This document shows positions 34,290 through 44,632 of a stretch of 57,823 bases of DNA, one piece after another. The notes beneath the pieces were generated by a model, which saw only the letters and a program-made list of their open reading frames with translations, was not told the DNA's origin and did no database searches. Source of the DNA: an uncultured Clostridia bacterium (lineage in GTDB: Bacteria; Bacillota; Clostridia; Oscillospirales; Acutalibacteraceae); the NCBI GenBank assembly GCA_947623505.1, contig CANQGT010000013.1, positions 1 to 57,823 on the forward strand. The letters run 5' to 3'. Position 1 is the first letter of the stretch, and each line of letters starts with the position of its first letter. The position numbers were made by a program, and so were the translations under genes.

Positions 34290-37214
34290 TTATTTGCCGA
34301 GCAGTTTCGCGACGGTCTCACGAACCGCGTCCATATCAATCGGTTTACCGAGATGGCCGTTCATTCCCGCGTCAAAAGCGTCGCGAACGTCTTCCGAGAA
34401 CGTGTTCGCGGTCATCGCGACTATCGGCACTGTTTTCGCGTTAGGATGATTGCCGGAGCGTATGCGGCGGGTGGCGTCGTATCCGTTGAGCACCGGCATC
34501 TGCACATCCATAAATATCATATCGTAATAATCGGGCTGAGATTTTTCAAACATTTCAACCGCTTTCAGTCCGTTGACGGCCAAATCGCATTCGGCGCCCT
34601 CAAGCCCGAGCATTTCGGTAAGTATTTCGGCATTCAGCTCGTTATCCTCAACAATAAGAAAACGCTTACCGTCCAAAACAGAGGATACTTTCGGAACGGA
34701 ATTATTTCTTTCCGATTCGGAATTTACAAAGAAAGGCTTTATCGTCTGCCAGAATGTTGACGCGAAAAACGGCTTTGCCATAAACGCGTGAATGCCGGCC
34801 TGACGCGCCTCCATTTCTATATCCTCCCAGTCAAACGAAGTGAGCACAAGTATCGGCACCTTTGTTCCGATTTCATATCTTATACGGCGCGCGGTCTCCA
34901 CCCCGTCAATTTCAGACATCTTCCAGTCGAGCAAAATAACGTCAAACGGGTTCCCCGCGTTATTCGCTTCGCAGGACGCTCTTACGGCGTCGTACCCGTT
35001 TGTTACGCAGCACACCTCAACGCCCGAATCCTTCATCATTTCGCGAATTGTAAAGCAAACGTCCTCCTCGTCGTCGGCAACAAGAATGCGCTTTACATAC
35101 TGAAGATACCACTTATCCGCGGAATCCTCCTCGGGAAGAGTGAACGAAAGTTCAACGGTAAACGCGCTGCCTTTGCCGGGTTCGCTTTCAACGTTTATTA
35201 CGCCGCCCATTAAATCTATAAGATTTTTGGTTATTGCCATTCCGAGGCCGGTTCCCTGCACCTTATTTGTAACGGAATTTATCTCTCTGCTGAACGGATT
35301 GAAAATGCGGCTCTGAAATTCGCGGCTCATTCCTATTCCGTTATCCTTAACAAAGAACTCAAGCTTTGCTATCTGCGCCGTGGATTCGGGAAGAGCGCGC
35401 ACGCTGAAATCAATTTTGCCTCCCTCAGGAGTATATTTTACGGCATTTGAAAGCAAATTGATAAGTATCTGATTAAGGCGCAATTTATCGCCGATAAGAT
35501 GCTCGGGAGCGGAGCCCGAAACGTGTATCGCGAAATCCTGATTTTTGGCTTTTGCCTGAGGAATCATAATTATGCTGAGCTCTTCAAGCAGTTCCGGAAG
35601 GCTGAACAAATCCGCGTTCAGCGAAGTTTTGCCGCTTTCGATTTTGCTCATATCGAGGACTTCGTTTATAAGGCTGAGCAAATGATGGCTCGAAGCCATA
35701 ATCTTATGAGTGTATTCTCTCACCTTATCGGGGTTTACATAATCCTTTTCAAGCAACGTTGAAAAACCGACGATTGCATTCATCGGGGTGCGTATATCGT
35801 GAGAAACGTTTGAAAGGAAATTGCTTTTAGCCTCATTCGCGCTTTTAGCGGCCAGCAGCGCGTCCTGAAGCGTTTCCGTCATCTTCTTTTCCTGAGTGCG
35901 GTCGGAAAGAATGTTTATGTATTTTTCGGTTCCGCTTATGTCCATTCGGTAAACCGTCATTCTGTACCAGCGGCGCTCCCCTGTTGTTTGGTGCAGAAAT
36001 TCGCATTCCTGAAAGATGCAACCGTTAAGCGGTATCTCGCGCATCTTCTCCTGCGGAATAACAACGTCGAAATCAACGGCGCAGCGTGTTATCGAACGTA
36101 TATCGTTTTTAACTTCCTGATCGGAAATCCCGAGCAAACGGTTAACGTTCGGGCTTACATAGTTTACGTTATAAGTATCGGGATCTATCATCAGGAAAAT
36201 ATCGTCAACATTATTTGAAAGCACATCGAACATTCTGTCCCTGTACGCAAGCTCTGTTTCGCTTTTTTTCCTTTGCTCGCGGCTGCGCATTACAAAAAGT
36301 ATAATTCCGACCGCGCTTACGGCAAGAAAGATTATTATAAGAGCCGTCATCGTGGCTCTTTGAGCCTGCATAAAGCTGGCGCTTACCGTGCTTTGAGGAA
36401 CGGAGCTTACAAGTATGTAGTTAGAATAAGTGAGCGGCTGATAGAGTATGCAGTATTCCTCGCCGTTTATGGTGCAGCGCGCAAGACCCTCGTTGCCGCT
36501 GTTCCAATCGTTCTTTATTCTTGAGATCTCGCTCGCGTCCATATCGCTCGCGTTCTGAATATAAGTGAGATAATTGGCGAAAACGCTGCCGCCCGCCTGC
36601 GTTGAAATAAGCACCCTGCCGTTGCGGCGGATAACAAAGCATTTGGCATTTCCGGAAAAAGCGTCAACATTCAAAGTGGAGGTTATACTGTCGTTTGTGT
36701 AGCTTACCGCGAGAGCGTTATAGGAAAATCCGTCAAAAACACCGCCCGATGTAGGAATCGCGAAAACGGTGACCTCTCCGTTTTTGGAAGAATCAAGCCC
36801 CGCCATTATCGGCTCACGGCGCTTCATAAGTATATCCCAGTCATCGCCGAGATTGATCGTATCCTCGGTGCCGTCTATTTCTCTGTAGGTTTTATTTTCG
36901 GAAAGAAAATAAAAGCCCGTAATACTCCAGCGTTCTTTTTCTTTTTTTATAAGCTCTTTGATTTCACCGTTTGAATTGTCGGTTTTGGAAATCGTTTCAT
37001 TCCAGCTTTCAAGAAGCCCCCAGTTGCGCTGAGTAAACATACTGAAAGAGTGATTGACCTGCCCGTATATTTCACGCAAATGGCCGATACTGTCATTATT
37101 TATACGGTCGGATATATATCCGAGATAAAGATATCCGATTAACATAACGGCAACGCAGGATATTACTATAAGACCTAAAGGCATTATCGTTTTGAGTTTC
37201 TTATTCAAGCTCAC
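34290..37214 (-). CDS. Hybrid sensor histidine kinase with two receiver domains
   Basis: A 974-residue inner-membrane kinase. Transmembrane segments at about 11-32 and 288-309 enclose an extracellular sensor of about 255 residues (Cache-like). Then come a PAS domain (about 325-440), HisKA with the phosphoacceptor His in [17 protein letters not shown] at residue 472, HATPase_c with DNGIGM and GTGLGMAI, a receiver at about 712-835 (Asp in ILLDWKMSEIDG), and a second receiver at about 848-970 (Asp in IFMDVQMPVLNG). Both receivers keep their Asp. It lacks an Hpt domain, which the Hpt protein encoded upstream could supply. It lies between the second hybrid kinase and the solute-binding lipoprotein genes. 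Confidence 0.93.
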   Translation of the reverse strand: MSLNKKLKTIMPLGLIVISCVAVMLIGYLYLGYISDRINNDSIGHLREIYGQVNHSFSMFTQRNWGLLESWNETISKTDNSNGEIKELIKKEKERWSITGFYFLSENKTYREIDGTEDTINLGDDWDILMKRREPIMAGLDSSKNGEVTVFAIPTSGGVFDGFSYNALAVSYTNDSITSTLNVDAFSGNAKCFVIRRNGRVLISTQAGGSVFANYLTYIQNASDMDASEISRIKNDWNSGNEGLARCTINGEEYCILYQPLTYSNYILVSSVPQSTVSASFMQAQRATMTALIIIFLAVSAVGIILFVMRSREQRKKSETELAYRDRMFDVLSNNVDDIFLMIDPDTYNVNYVSPNVNRLLGISDQEVKNDIRSITRCAVDFDVVIPQEKMREIPLNGCIFQECEFLHQTTGERRWYRMTVYRMDISGTEKYINILSDRTQEKKMTETLQDALLAAKSANEAKSNFLSNVSHDIRTPMNAIVGFSTLLEKDYVNPDKVREYTHKIMASSHHLLSLINEVLDMSKIESGKTSLNADLFSLPELLEELSIIMIPQAKAKNQDFAIHVSGSAPEHLIGDKLRLNQILINLLSNAVKYTPEGGKIDFSVRALPESTAQIAKLEFFVKDNGIGMSREFQSRIFNPFSREINSVTNKVQGTGLGMAITKNLIDLMGGVINVESEPGKGSAFTVELSFTLPEEDSADKWYLQYVKRILVADDEEDVCFTIREMMKDSGVEVCCVTNGYDAVRASCEANNAGNPFDVILLDWKMSEIDGVETARRIRYEIGTKVPILVLTSFDWEDIEMEARQAGIHAFMAKPFFASTFWQTIKPFFVNSESERNNSVPKVSSVLDGKRFLIVEDNELNAEILTEMLGLEGAECDLAVNGLKAVEMFEKSQPDYYDMIFMDVQMPVLNGYDATRRIRSGNHPNAKTVPIVAMTANTFSEDVRDAFDAGMNGHLGKPIDMDAVRETVAKLLGK

Positions 37215-37251
37215 ACCTCCTTACGGCGAAAAGTGCCGCAAGGACAGCCCC

Positions 37252-39819
37252 TTATTCCAAGGAGTTGCCCTCAAGATATTTTATCATTACCTGAATCAAA
37301 TTGTCTATATTTATAGGCTTCGGCACATGGTCGTTCATACCGCTTTCAAACGCCTGCCTGCGGTCCTCGTCAAAAGCGTTTGCCGTCATAGCGATTATAG
37401 GGATATTCGCCTTTTCGGGATCGTCGAGCGCTCTTATCGCGCGCGCGGCGGCATAGCCGTCCATAACGGGCATCTGAACGTCCATCAAAACAAGATCGTA
37501 GCGGTTCGGTTCGGCGTCTTTTATCATATCAACGGCGATTCGCCCGTTTACGGCGGTTTCTATCGCAAAACCGTTTTCTTCCAAAAGCTCCTGCGCAATC
37601 TCCCTGTTCAGCTCATTGTCCTCAACAAGCAAAAGGCGCGCGCCCTTTAAATGATCTATCGGATTTGATTTTACCTGAGCAGTTTCCGGCGCGCCCGTTT
37701 TACCGAGCACCGATATAAGAGTATCTCTCAGTTCGGAAAGGAAAATCGGTTTATTGCAAAAAGCGGTTACGCCGGCCTTTAGCGCCTCTTCCTCAAACGC
37801 GGTCCAATCATACGCTGTCAGTATAATTATCGGCACGCGTTCGCCGACAATTTTTCTTATTTGCCTGACTACCTCAAGGCCGCTTAAATCGGGAAGCGCC
37901 CAGTCGATTATATAGGTGAAAAATTCATCGCCCATCTCAACCGCCTGCTTCGCTCGGAGAACGGCCTCCTTGCCGTGCATACTCCATTCGGCGCGCATAC
38001 CGATTTGCGTAAGCATTTTTGTAACGCTGTCGCAAGTCGTGAAGTTATCGTCAACAACAAGACCTCTAACGCCCGAAAGCTCCTGAATATGAGACACCTT
38101 TTTGTCGTTGTTTTGCAGGCGGAAATTGAACGTAATTATAAATTCGGTGCCTTTTCCCTGCTCCGTTTCAACTGCAATGGTGCCGCCCATCGTGTCTATA
38201 ATATTTTTCGTTATCGCCATTCCGAGACCCGTGCCCTGAATACCGCTTACGGTAGAGGTGCGTTCGCGCTCAAAAGGCTCGAATATCCGTTTTACAAATT
38301 CGGCGTCCATACCTATACCGGTATCTTTTACCCGTATCTCGTACTCGCCGTAGCCGCTCGGAGCGCCGGGCTTCTGGCGGATAACAAGCGAAACCGAGCC
38401 TCCCGCGGGCGTGAATTTGATGGCGTTTGAAAGAAGATTAAGCAACACCTGATTTACGTGGAGCTTATCGCAGTAAATATCCTCGTCAACAACATCCATT
38501 GTGTCCATAAAGAAATTTAACTGCTTTGCCTGCATCTGCGTTTGAATAATGTTGCGCATATCCTTGAAAATATCCGAGATTGAGCAAGGCTTTTCCTCTA
38601 TATTGAGCTTGCCCGATTCAATCCTGCTCATATCAAGAATATCGTTTATAAGGCTTAAAAGATGATTGCTTGAGGAAAGGATTTTCGCAAGATATTCCTG
38701 AACCCTCGCCTTATTGTCTATATTTGTTTCGGCAAGAGTGGTAAAGCCGATTATCGCGTTCATCGGAGTGCGTATATCGTGCGACATATTTGAAAGGAAA
38801 GTGGATTTTGCCTTTTCGGCGGCCTCCGCCTTTTTCAGTTTTTCCTCCAAAACGGCGCGCTCAACAACGTCTTTGAGATTCCGCTTATAGCTTATATAGA
38901 TAAACAGATAATACATCACGAGCGCTAAGAGCATTATCGAGCCCGTTATAAAGCATATATTTCTGACAGCGTAAACGCTTGAAAACGCTTCTTTTTCGGG
39001 AACCGAAACGGCTATTACCTATTCGTTTATTCCTGCGGGAGCGTAATACATATACTCCCAGTCCTCGGTATTGTCTAATCTGAAAATTATATAATTGCTG
39101 TTCAGTGAAACTATATCCTTCAAGAAGGAAAACCAGTCCTGCCCGTCTTTCGTTTCCCTTTGATTATCGGAAAAATCTTTTATATTGCCAAGATTTTTAT
39201 GAAAAGTGTCAAGAATAAAATCGCCTGTTTTTGAATCAATAATATAAACGTTTGCAGAGGAATTGTAAATATTATCGATATTGAGGGAATCGGCGAGAGA
39301 GTCAAGATAAGTTACGCCGAAAAGAATCGCGGCAGGCTTGCCGTCCTGAATTATCGGCACATAATGCCTTAAAACCTGATTTCCCGTCGGAGTAATAATA
39401 CGGTCGGAAATATGCTCGCCGAGAGAGGACTCGGTCTTAAAATCAAGAACGCTGCTGTCGGAAAGATCGGCCGTTTTTCCGTCAGGCATAAGGATTTTAT
39501 TGTTGGAAAGCAGAACCCGAACCTGCATCGTTTCAAGAAGAGGAGCCACCTCGCGCATTACGGAGAGAGTGGATTCCACGCTGAAATTATCGGCGGATGA
39601 AATAATATCCGCCGTTGAGTTCAGAATACGGCTGTCTCTTTCAAGCTTTGATTTAACCTCTTCGATTACGGTATTTACGCCTTCCTCCATACGGCCCCTT
39701 GAGCGGTCGCGCAAGGCTGAGCTTGAAATCAAAAACATAGACAAAAACGAGGCGACAACAACAAGAGTCATTATAAGCGTTGCCGCCACAGTTCCGCCAC
39801 GAAATACTTTTTTCTTCAT
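37252..39819 (-). pseudogene. Hybrid sensor histidine kinase split by one in-frame TAG codon
   Basis: Two open stretches, 39019-39819 and 37252-38934, are in the same frame and separated only by a TAG at 39019-39021 followed by 28 sense codons. Read through, they give one protein of about 855 residues: N-terminal transmembrane segment, extracellular Cache-type sensor, second transmembrane helix, HisKA ([16 protein letters not shown]), HATPase, and two receivers (Asp in IIDWALPDLSG and LMDVQMPVMDG). The stop falls just before the second helix, after APAGINE, where related sensors typically have Trp, so TGG to TAG is a likely origin. The cytoplasmic half retains all motifs, so damage looks recent. 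Readthrough or a sequencing error are alternatives; TAG is used as a normal stop elsewhere in this window. Confidence 0.85.
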
Positions 39820-39847
39820 CTGAAATCACCTTTAAAATTACGCGGCT

Positions 39848-40207
39848 TTATGCCTGAACGACCTCTTTATAATCACGGATAGCCGAAACGGTGCGCTCAT
39901 AATCTTCTTTCACTTTCGCGAAAAGAGCTCCGTTTTCCATCTCCACTTTTCTGAGAACCTCGGTAAGGGCGCTGTCGGACTCGGCAAGAGCCGTGAAGCT
40001 GAGGTTTTGGCACATTCCCTTTATCGTGTGAGCGGCGCGGAAAGCTTCGCTTACATCGCCGCTTTCAACGGAACGGCAGAGCAAATCGAAATTGCCGTCA
40101 TCAAGAAATTTTATTATAAATTTCTGAATAAGCCTTTCGCTGCGCAGTCTGCTGAAAACGTCTTCGTAATCGCCGCCCAATCGGGCATAACATTCCTGTA
40201 AAGTCAT
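39848..40207 (-). CDS. Histidine phosphotransfer (Hpt) protein
   Basis: This 119-residue four-helix protein has the phosphorylatable His in AAHTIKGMCQNL near residue 60. Hpt proteins shuttle phosphate between receiver domains of hybrid kinases and a final regulator. Neither hybrid kinase in this operon has an Hpt domain, so this is the likely shared relay component. It sits 28 bp upstream of the TAG-interrupted kinase and 29 bp downstream of the REC-GGDEF remnant, all on the minus strand. Confidence 0.9.
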   Translation of the reverse strand: MTLQECYARLGGDYEDVFSRLRSERLIQKFIIKFLDDGNFDLLCRSVESGDVSEAFRAAHTIKGMCQNLSFTALAESDSALTEVLRKVEMENGALFAKVKEDYERTVSAIRDYKEVVQA

Positions 40208-40236
40208 AAAAAATCACCTAATCCAAATAAATATTA

Positions 40237-40667
40237 TTACCTTTCGCCTGTGGAGTGGAGCTTATAATCGTGATAAAAGCTGTATCTTCCCCTGCCCATT
40301 CTTTTGGAAATATAAAGCGCCTGATCGGCTGAGTTAGCCAGCTTATCGTAGGACATACCTTCCTCGCAGGTAAGCGCTATACCCATTGAAATCGAAACGT
40401 TATAATGCTCGCATTTTCCGCAGATGGCCGTGCAGATAGCTCCGCATACCGGCGGCGGCATGAGTCTTCATTGTCGCAAATTCCTCGTCGATTAATCGGC
40501 CGGGCAATTAAATCGGTGGCTCCCAAATCATAGGCTCTTTCAACCTTGGAAGAGCCGTTTTCGGTTTCAAGTATTTCGTAATCGCCCGGCATATCAGCAA
40601 GAATGGAGCGATTCATTTCGGAATCGTCAACAATAAGAATTTTTTCACTGTCCAAAACCAAACACAT
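40237..40667 (-). pseudogene. Degenerate response regulator-diguanylate cyclase (REC-GGDEF remnant)
   Basis: The 5' part encodes the start of a receiver (SEKILIVDDSEMNRSIL) that then jumps from about the first helix to VERAYDLGATDLIARPI, the end of a receiver, so the phosphorylated Asp region is deleted. The frame is then lost, and a second frame encodes only the end of a GGDEF domain (VSISMGIALTCEEG and SADQALYISKRMGRGRYSFY). The GGDEF active-site motif is missing. At least two deletions and one frameshift separate the parts. It would have been the output regulator of the operon; its loss leaves the phosphorelay without an obvious local output. Confidence 0.8.
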
Positions 40668-41087
40668 CTACCTTCCGCATATAAGGCAGCGAGTTCTTTC
40701 GGTGAGAAAACCAAAAAAGCGAATCATCAACCCGCGAAAGCCGCAAATTTCCTTCATTCGTCATCAGTAAAGCGAGCCGATTATCCGCAAAACAGACAAA
40801 AAATAAATTCACTTATCTACAGGACATTCTATTCGGATTATCAAAAAAGTGTACTTTACTACCATATGCCCTATATGCTGACAAAAAGATTTTACCTTTG
40901 CAAGAAAGTATAAACTGCGGGTAACCCCTTAACTACTCTCTTTTTAAAAAAATTAAACGGCATCTAAATTAGCCACACTCGCCAACATGGCGACTAAAAT
41001 AAATGCCGTGCCACAAAAATGAGGGCTTTGGATGAACCGAATTGCCGACCTTCTCTATCTTAGAAGAGGTATTATATATGTTTTTTC
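40668..41087. other. Intergenic region between divergent signalling operons
   Basis: No gene was seen. It should hold the promoter of the minus-strand operon. A nested inverted repeat lies at 40958-41008: CGGCAT/ATGCCG outside, TTAG/CTAA in the middle and CGCC/GGCG at the centre with an AACAT loop. It is followed by GTGCC. This might be a regulatory RNA structure or a mobile-element scar; I recognise neither. Confidence 0.5.
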
Positions 41088-41116
41088 TTGCGTTTAAGGA
41101 TATTTCGCTGTATAAT
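41088..41116 (+). promoter_or_regulatory. Promoter of the solute-binding hybrid kinase gene
   Basis: TTGCGT at 41088-41093 and a consensus TATAAT at 41111-41116 have 17-bp spacing, 72 bp upstream of the ATG at 41189. Confidence 0.75.
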
Positions 41117-41188
41117 ATACATACTTTTTGTTTGCGCGGCTTTCGGTTTTCTTAGCGTTTGCCGCTGTAATTAAGGAGGAGCTGCTAA

Positions 41189-44100
41189 ATGAAGAAAATA
41201 CGCGTATTATGCTTTATGCTTGCGGCCGTTTTCGCGTTTTCTTCCGGTATTGCCGCATACGCGGCCGAAAAGGAGGAAAGCCCGGAGGTGCTTCGTGTTG
41301 GATTTTTTGCCTTTTCGGGTTATCATATAGTTGATGAGGACGGCCACAGAAGCGGATACGGCTATGAATTTCTTCAGCGTCTTGCTATCCACGGAGGCTG
41401 GTTTTACGAATATATCGGTTACGACGGTTCGTATGCCGAATCGCTTGATATGCTGCGAAACGGAGAAGTTGATATTGTTACATCCGTTTCAAAAACTCCC
41501 GAACGCGAAAAAGAATTTTTGTTTTCCGATCAGTCTATCGGCGTAAATTCAACAATATTTACCGTTAAATCCGGAAATCAGTCCATAACAGAGGGCGATT
41601 ATTCCACATATGACGGTAAAAAAGTAGGTATGCTTGAGGGCAATTCCAAAAACGGAAATTTTGAGAAATTCGCGAAAGAGCACGGCTTTACATATACACC
41701 GGTTTATTTTAAAGAGCAGGATGAGCTTTCCAAGGCACTTCAGGAGAATAAGGTGGACGCGGCGGTAACCGGAAGCCTGCGCCTGTTGGAAAACGAATGG
41801 CTTTTGGAATCGTTTGACGCAAGCCCGTTTTATATATGCGTAAGAAAAGACAGGGCGGAGCTTATGGAGCGCATAAACGCCGCTATAAACGATATGGATC
41901 TTCACGATCCGAACTGGAGAGATTATCTGCACGAGGAATATTACGCGACCGACCGTGACGGTTCCGTAATTCTGAATTCGGGCGAACGCGCTTATATAGA
42001 TGATCTGATTTCGTCCGGCGAGCCTCTGCGCTTGCTTATCAATCCCGAGAGAATACCTTATTGCTATTTTCGCGACGGGCAGGCAAAAGGAATACTTCCG
42101 TCTCTTTTTGACGCGCTTGCCAAACGCCTCGGTATTAAATATGAATATATTCCGGTTAAGGACAGAGAAGAATATTATTCCCTGTGCGCTTCGGGCGCCG
42201 CGGATATAGTGCTTGATTTTGCCGGAGATTATTATTTGGCGGAGGAAGAAGGCTATAAAATAACCGTTCCTTATTTTGACACGACTTTTGCGAGGCTTAC
42301 GCTTGATGATTTTGACGGAGAAATCAAAAAGCTGGCCGTGCCGATGAAGGACGAAGCGCTTGACAGCCTTATAGCAAGCCGTTATTCGGATGATTCCCTT
42401 ATCCGCTGCGCAACGACCGATGAATGTGTTGACGCGGTTTTGGAAGGTAAGGCGGACGCGGCTTTAATGTATTCTTACACCGCCGAGCAATATGTTCGCC
42501 AGGACGCTCGCAACAAGTTGGCCTCCGTTTCGTTCGGCAACACTTCTCTATCATACGCCGTCGGAAAAAATGTCAGCGGAGGGCGTTATCTTCTGTCAAT
42601 TCTCGATAAGGGAGCGGACAGCTTTACGGATGCCGAGCTTGATGAGATTATGTCAAGGGAAATAGACGAGGGGCGTGAAAAAGGCATAAGTCTTGTTGCT
42701 TTTTTTTACAGCAATCCAATTTATTTGGCGCTCGCGGTTCTGTTTGTGTTGCTGCTTCTTTTCGCAATCGCTATGCTTGCCGTAAGGACGCGCAATCAGC
42801 GTTTGCTCAAGCAAAAAATCGCTTCGGCCACTCAGGAGCTTGAGCAAAAAGCGCAGGAACTTTCGCTCGCTCTTCAGGCCGCCGATTCCGCGAACAGAGC
42901 GAAAACAACGTTTTTAAACAATATGTCTCACGATATACGCACCCCGATGAACGCCATCATCGGCTATACGGCTCTTACGACCACTCATCTTGACAATAAA
43001 GAGCGCGCGCAGGATTATTTGGCGAAAATAGCGCAGGCTTCAAACCATCTGCTTTCGCTGATAAACGATGTTCTTGATATGAGCCGTATTGAATCGGGTA
43101 AGGTAACGATAAATGAACGCCCCGAAAACCTTGCGGATATTCTTCAGAGCCTGCGTAATATAATTCAGTCCGATATTCACGCCAAACGTTTGGAACTGTT
43201 TATAGATACGGTCGACGTTGTTGACGAGGAAATATACTGCGATAAGCTGAGGCTTAATCAGATTCTGCTCAATTTAACTTCAAACGCGATAAAATTTACG
43301 CCGTCGGGCGGTACGGTCGCTGTCCGCGTTACGCAAAAACCTTCTAAATCCAAGGGCAGAGGTCTGTTTGAATTTCGGGTAAGCGACAACGGAATAGGAA
43401 TGAGCCCTGAATTTGCAAAAACGGTATTCGATCCGTTTACGCGCGAGCAGACCTCCACCGTCAGCGGCATACAGGGAACCGGTCTCGGAATGGCCATAAC
43501 CAAAAACATTGTTGACATTATGGGTGGCACAATATCGGTTGAAAGCGAGCTCGGAAAAGGAACAACATTTACCGTTAATCTTGAGTTGCGTTTTTCCGCC
43601 GCTCATCAGGAAATGCACCCCATTGCGGAGTTAAGCGGCTTCAGAGGTCTTGTTGTTGACGACGATATGGTCTGCTGCCAAAGCGTTTCAAAAATGCTTC
43701 GTGAAATAGGTATGAGAGCCGAATGGGCGCTTTCCGGGCGCGAGGCAATCGCCAGAACAACAGAGGCGGTCGATCTTGCCGATCCGTTCGAGGTCTATAT
43801 CGTCGATTGGTCTATGCCGGAGTTGAGCGGAATCGAAACCGTTCGGCAGATACGCAGAATCGTCGGAGACGATTCGCCTATAATACTTATGTCCGCATAT
43901 GATTGGACGGACATAGAGCCGGAAGCCCGCAAAGCGGGAGTTACCGGATTTATCAGCAAACCGCTTTTTGCTTCCGATCTTCACCAAACATTGGAGCGCA
44001 GTCTCGGTCGGACGGATACCGATGATTCGGGCAAAGAAAATCCTATAAAACCTGATAAGAACTTTGCGGGTAAGCGTATTCTTCTTGCGGAGGACAATGA

Positions 44101-44455
44101 ACTGAATCGTGAAATTGCCTCCGAGCTTCTTAAAGAGGCGGGGTTTGAGGTTGATACCGCTCAGAACGGCCAGGAATGTTTTGATATGGTGAGCGGCTCC
44201 GAGCCGGGATATTACAACCTTGTTTTGATGGATATTCAAATGCCGATAATGGACGGCTACTCCGCGACTCGCGCCATTCGCTCCTTAGGCAATCCGGATA
44301 TTGCTTCGGTTCCGATAATCGCGATGACGGCAAACGCTTTTGATGAAGACAGGGAAAAGGCGCTTGAGGCCGGAATGAACGGGCATTTGGCAAAGCCCAT
44401 CGATTTACCTAAAATGATTGAGCTTTTACGCGAAATTTTCGGCGAAGAGAAATAA
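41189..44455 (+). CDS. Hybrid sensor kinase with two periplasmic-binding (SBP_bac_3) domains
   Basis: A 1088-residue kinase. A signal peptide (about 1-26) is followed by two amino-acid-type solute-binding domains, the first from about 33 with [18 protein letters not shown] and the second from about 275 with [15 protein letters not shown]. Then come a transmembrane helix near 510-532, a coiled coil, HisKA with His581 in [16 protein letters not shown], HATPase, a receiver from about 820 (Asp in [12 protein letters not shown]) and a second from about 963 (Asp in [11 protein letters not shown]). This resembles BvgS-type sensors. The cytoplasmic half is very like that of the TAG-split kinase, so they are paralogues. 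TAAGGAGGA is the ribosome site. Confidence 0.93.
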   Translation: MKKIRVLCFMLAAVFAFSSGIAAYAAEKEESPEVLRVGFFAFSGYHIVDEDGHRSGYGYEFLQRLAIHGGWFYEYIGYDGSYAESLDMLRNGEVDIVTSVSKTPEREKEFLFSDQSIGVNSTIFTVKSGNQSITEGDYSTYDGKKVGMLEGNSKNGNFEKFAKEHGFTYTPVYFKEQDELSKALQENKVDAAVTGSLRLLENEWLLESFDASPFYICVRKDRAELMERINAAINDMDLHDPNWRDYLHEEYYATDRDGSVILNSGERAYIDDLISSGEPLRLLINPERIPYCYFRDGQAKGILPSLFDALAKRLGIKYEYIPVKDREEYYSLCASGAADIVLDFAGDYYLAEEEGYKITVPYFDTTFARLTLDDFDGEIKKLAVPMKDEALDSLIASRYSDDSLIRCATTDECVDAVLEGKADAALMYSYTAEQYVRQDARNKLASVSFGNTSLSYAVGKNVSGGRYLLSILDKGADSFTDAELDEIMSREIDEGREKGISLVAFFYSNPIYLALAVLFVLLLLFAIAMLAVRTRNQRLLKQKIASATQELEQKAQELSLALQAADSANRAKTTFLNNMSHDIRTPMNAIIGYTALTTTHLDNKERAQDYLAKIAQASNHLLSLINDVLDMSRIESGKVTINERPENLADILQSLRNIIQSDIHAKRLELFIDTVDVVDEEIYCDKLRLNQILLNLTSNAIKFTPSGGTVAVRVTQKPSKSKGRGLFEFRVSDNGIGMSPEFAKTVFDPFTREQTSTVSGIQGTGLGMAITKNIVDIMGGTISVESELGKGTTFTVNLELRFSAAHQEMHPIAELSGFRGLVVDDDMVCCQSVSKMLREIGMRAEWALSGREAIARTTEAVDLADPFEVYIVDWSMPELSGIETVRQIRRIVGDDSPIILMSAYDWTDIEPEARKAGVTGFISKPLFASDLHQTLERSLGRTDTDDSGKENPIKPDKNFAGKRILLAEDNELNREIASELLKEAGFEVDTAQNGQECFDMVSGSEPGYYNLVLMDIQMPIMDGYSATRAIRSLGNPDIASVPIIAMTANAFDEDREKALEAGMNGHLAKPIDLPKMIELLREIFGEEK

Positions 44456-44500
44456 CTTTTCGCTTTCACCGAGTTACTTTTTGACAAATAAATCTATATT

Positions 44501-44534
44501 GCCGGACGTTAAAACAGCAGTTTTGGCGTTCGGC
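44501..44534. other. Long hairpin upstream of the sigma factor gene
   Basis: A 15-bp stem, GCCGGACGTTAAAAC / GTTTTGGCGTTCGGC with two G-T pairs, has an AGCA loop. It lacks a T tract, so it may be a weak terminator of the kinase gene or a regulatory element for the sigma operon. Confidence 0.5.
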
Positions 44535-44632
44535 GCTTCAATATGAAAAATCAGCCGTTTTGCAAAAAAATTATTTTTTTTGCGATAAAAAGCATTTTAT
44601 GTGCGTTAACTATATGAAAGGACAGAACTGTT

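Noticed and set aside
39019-39021. Stop-codon reassignment or pyrrolysine use at the in-frame TAG
   Set aside because: TAG ends several ordinary genes here at the expected place, and the context is a sensor domain where Trp is usual, not a methyltransferase; a point mutation is simpler.
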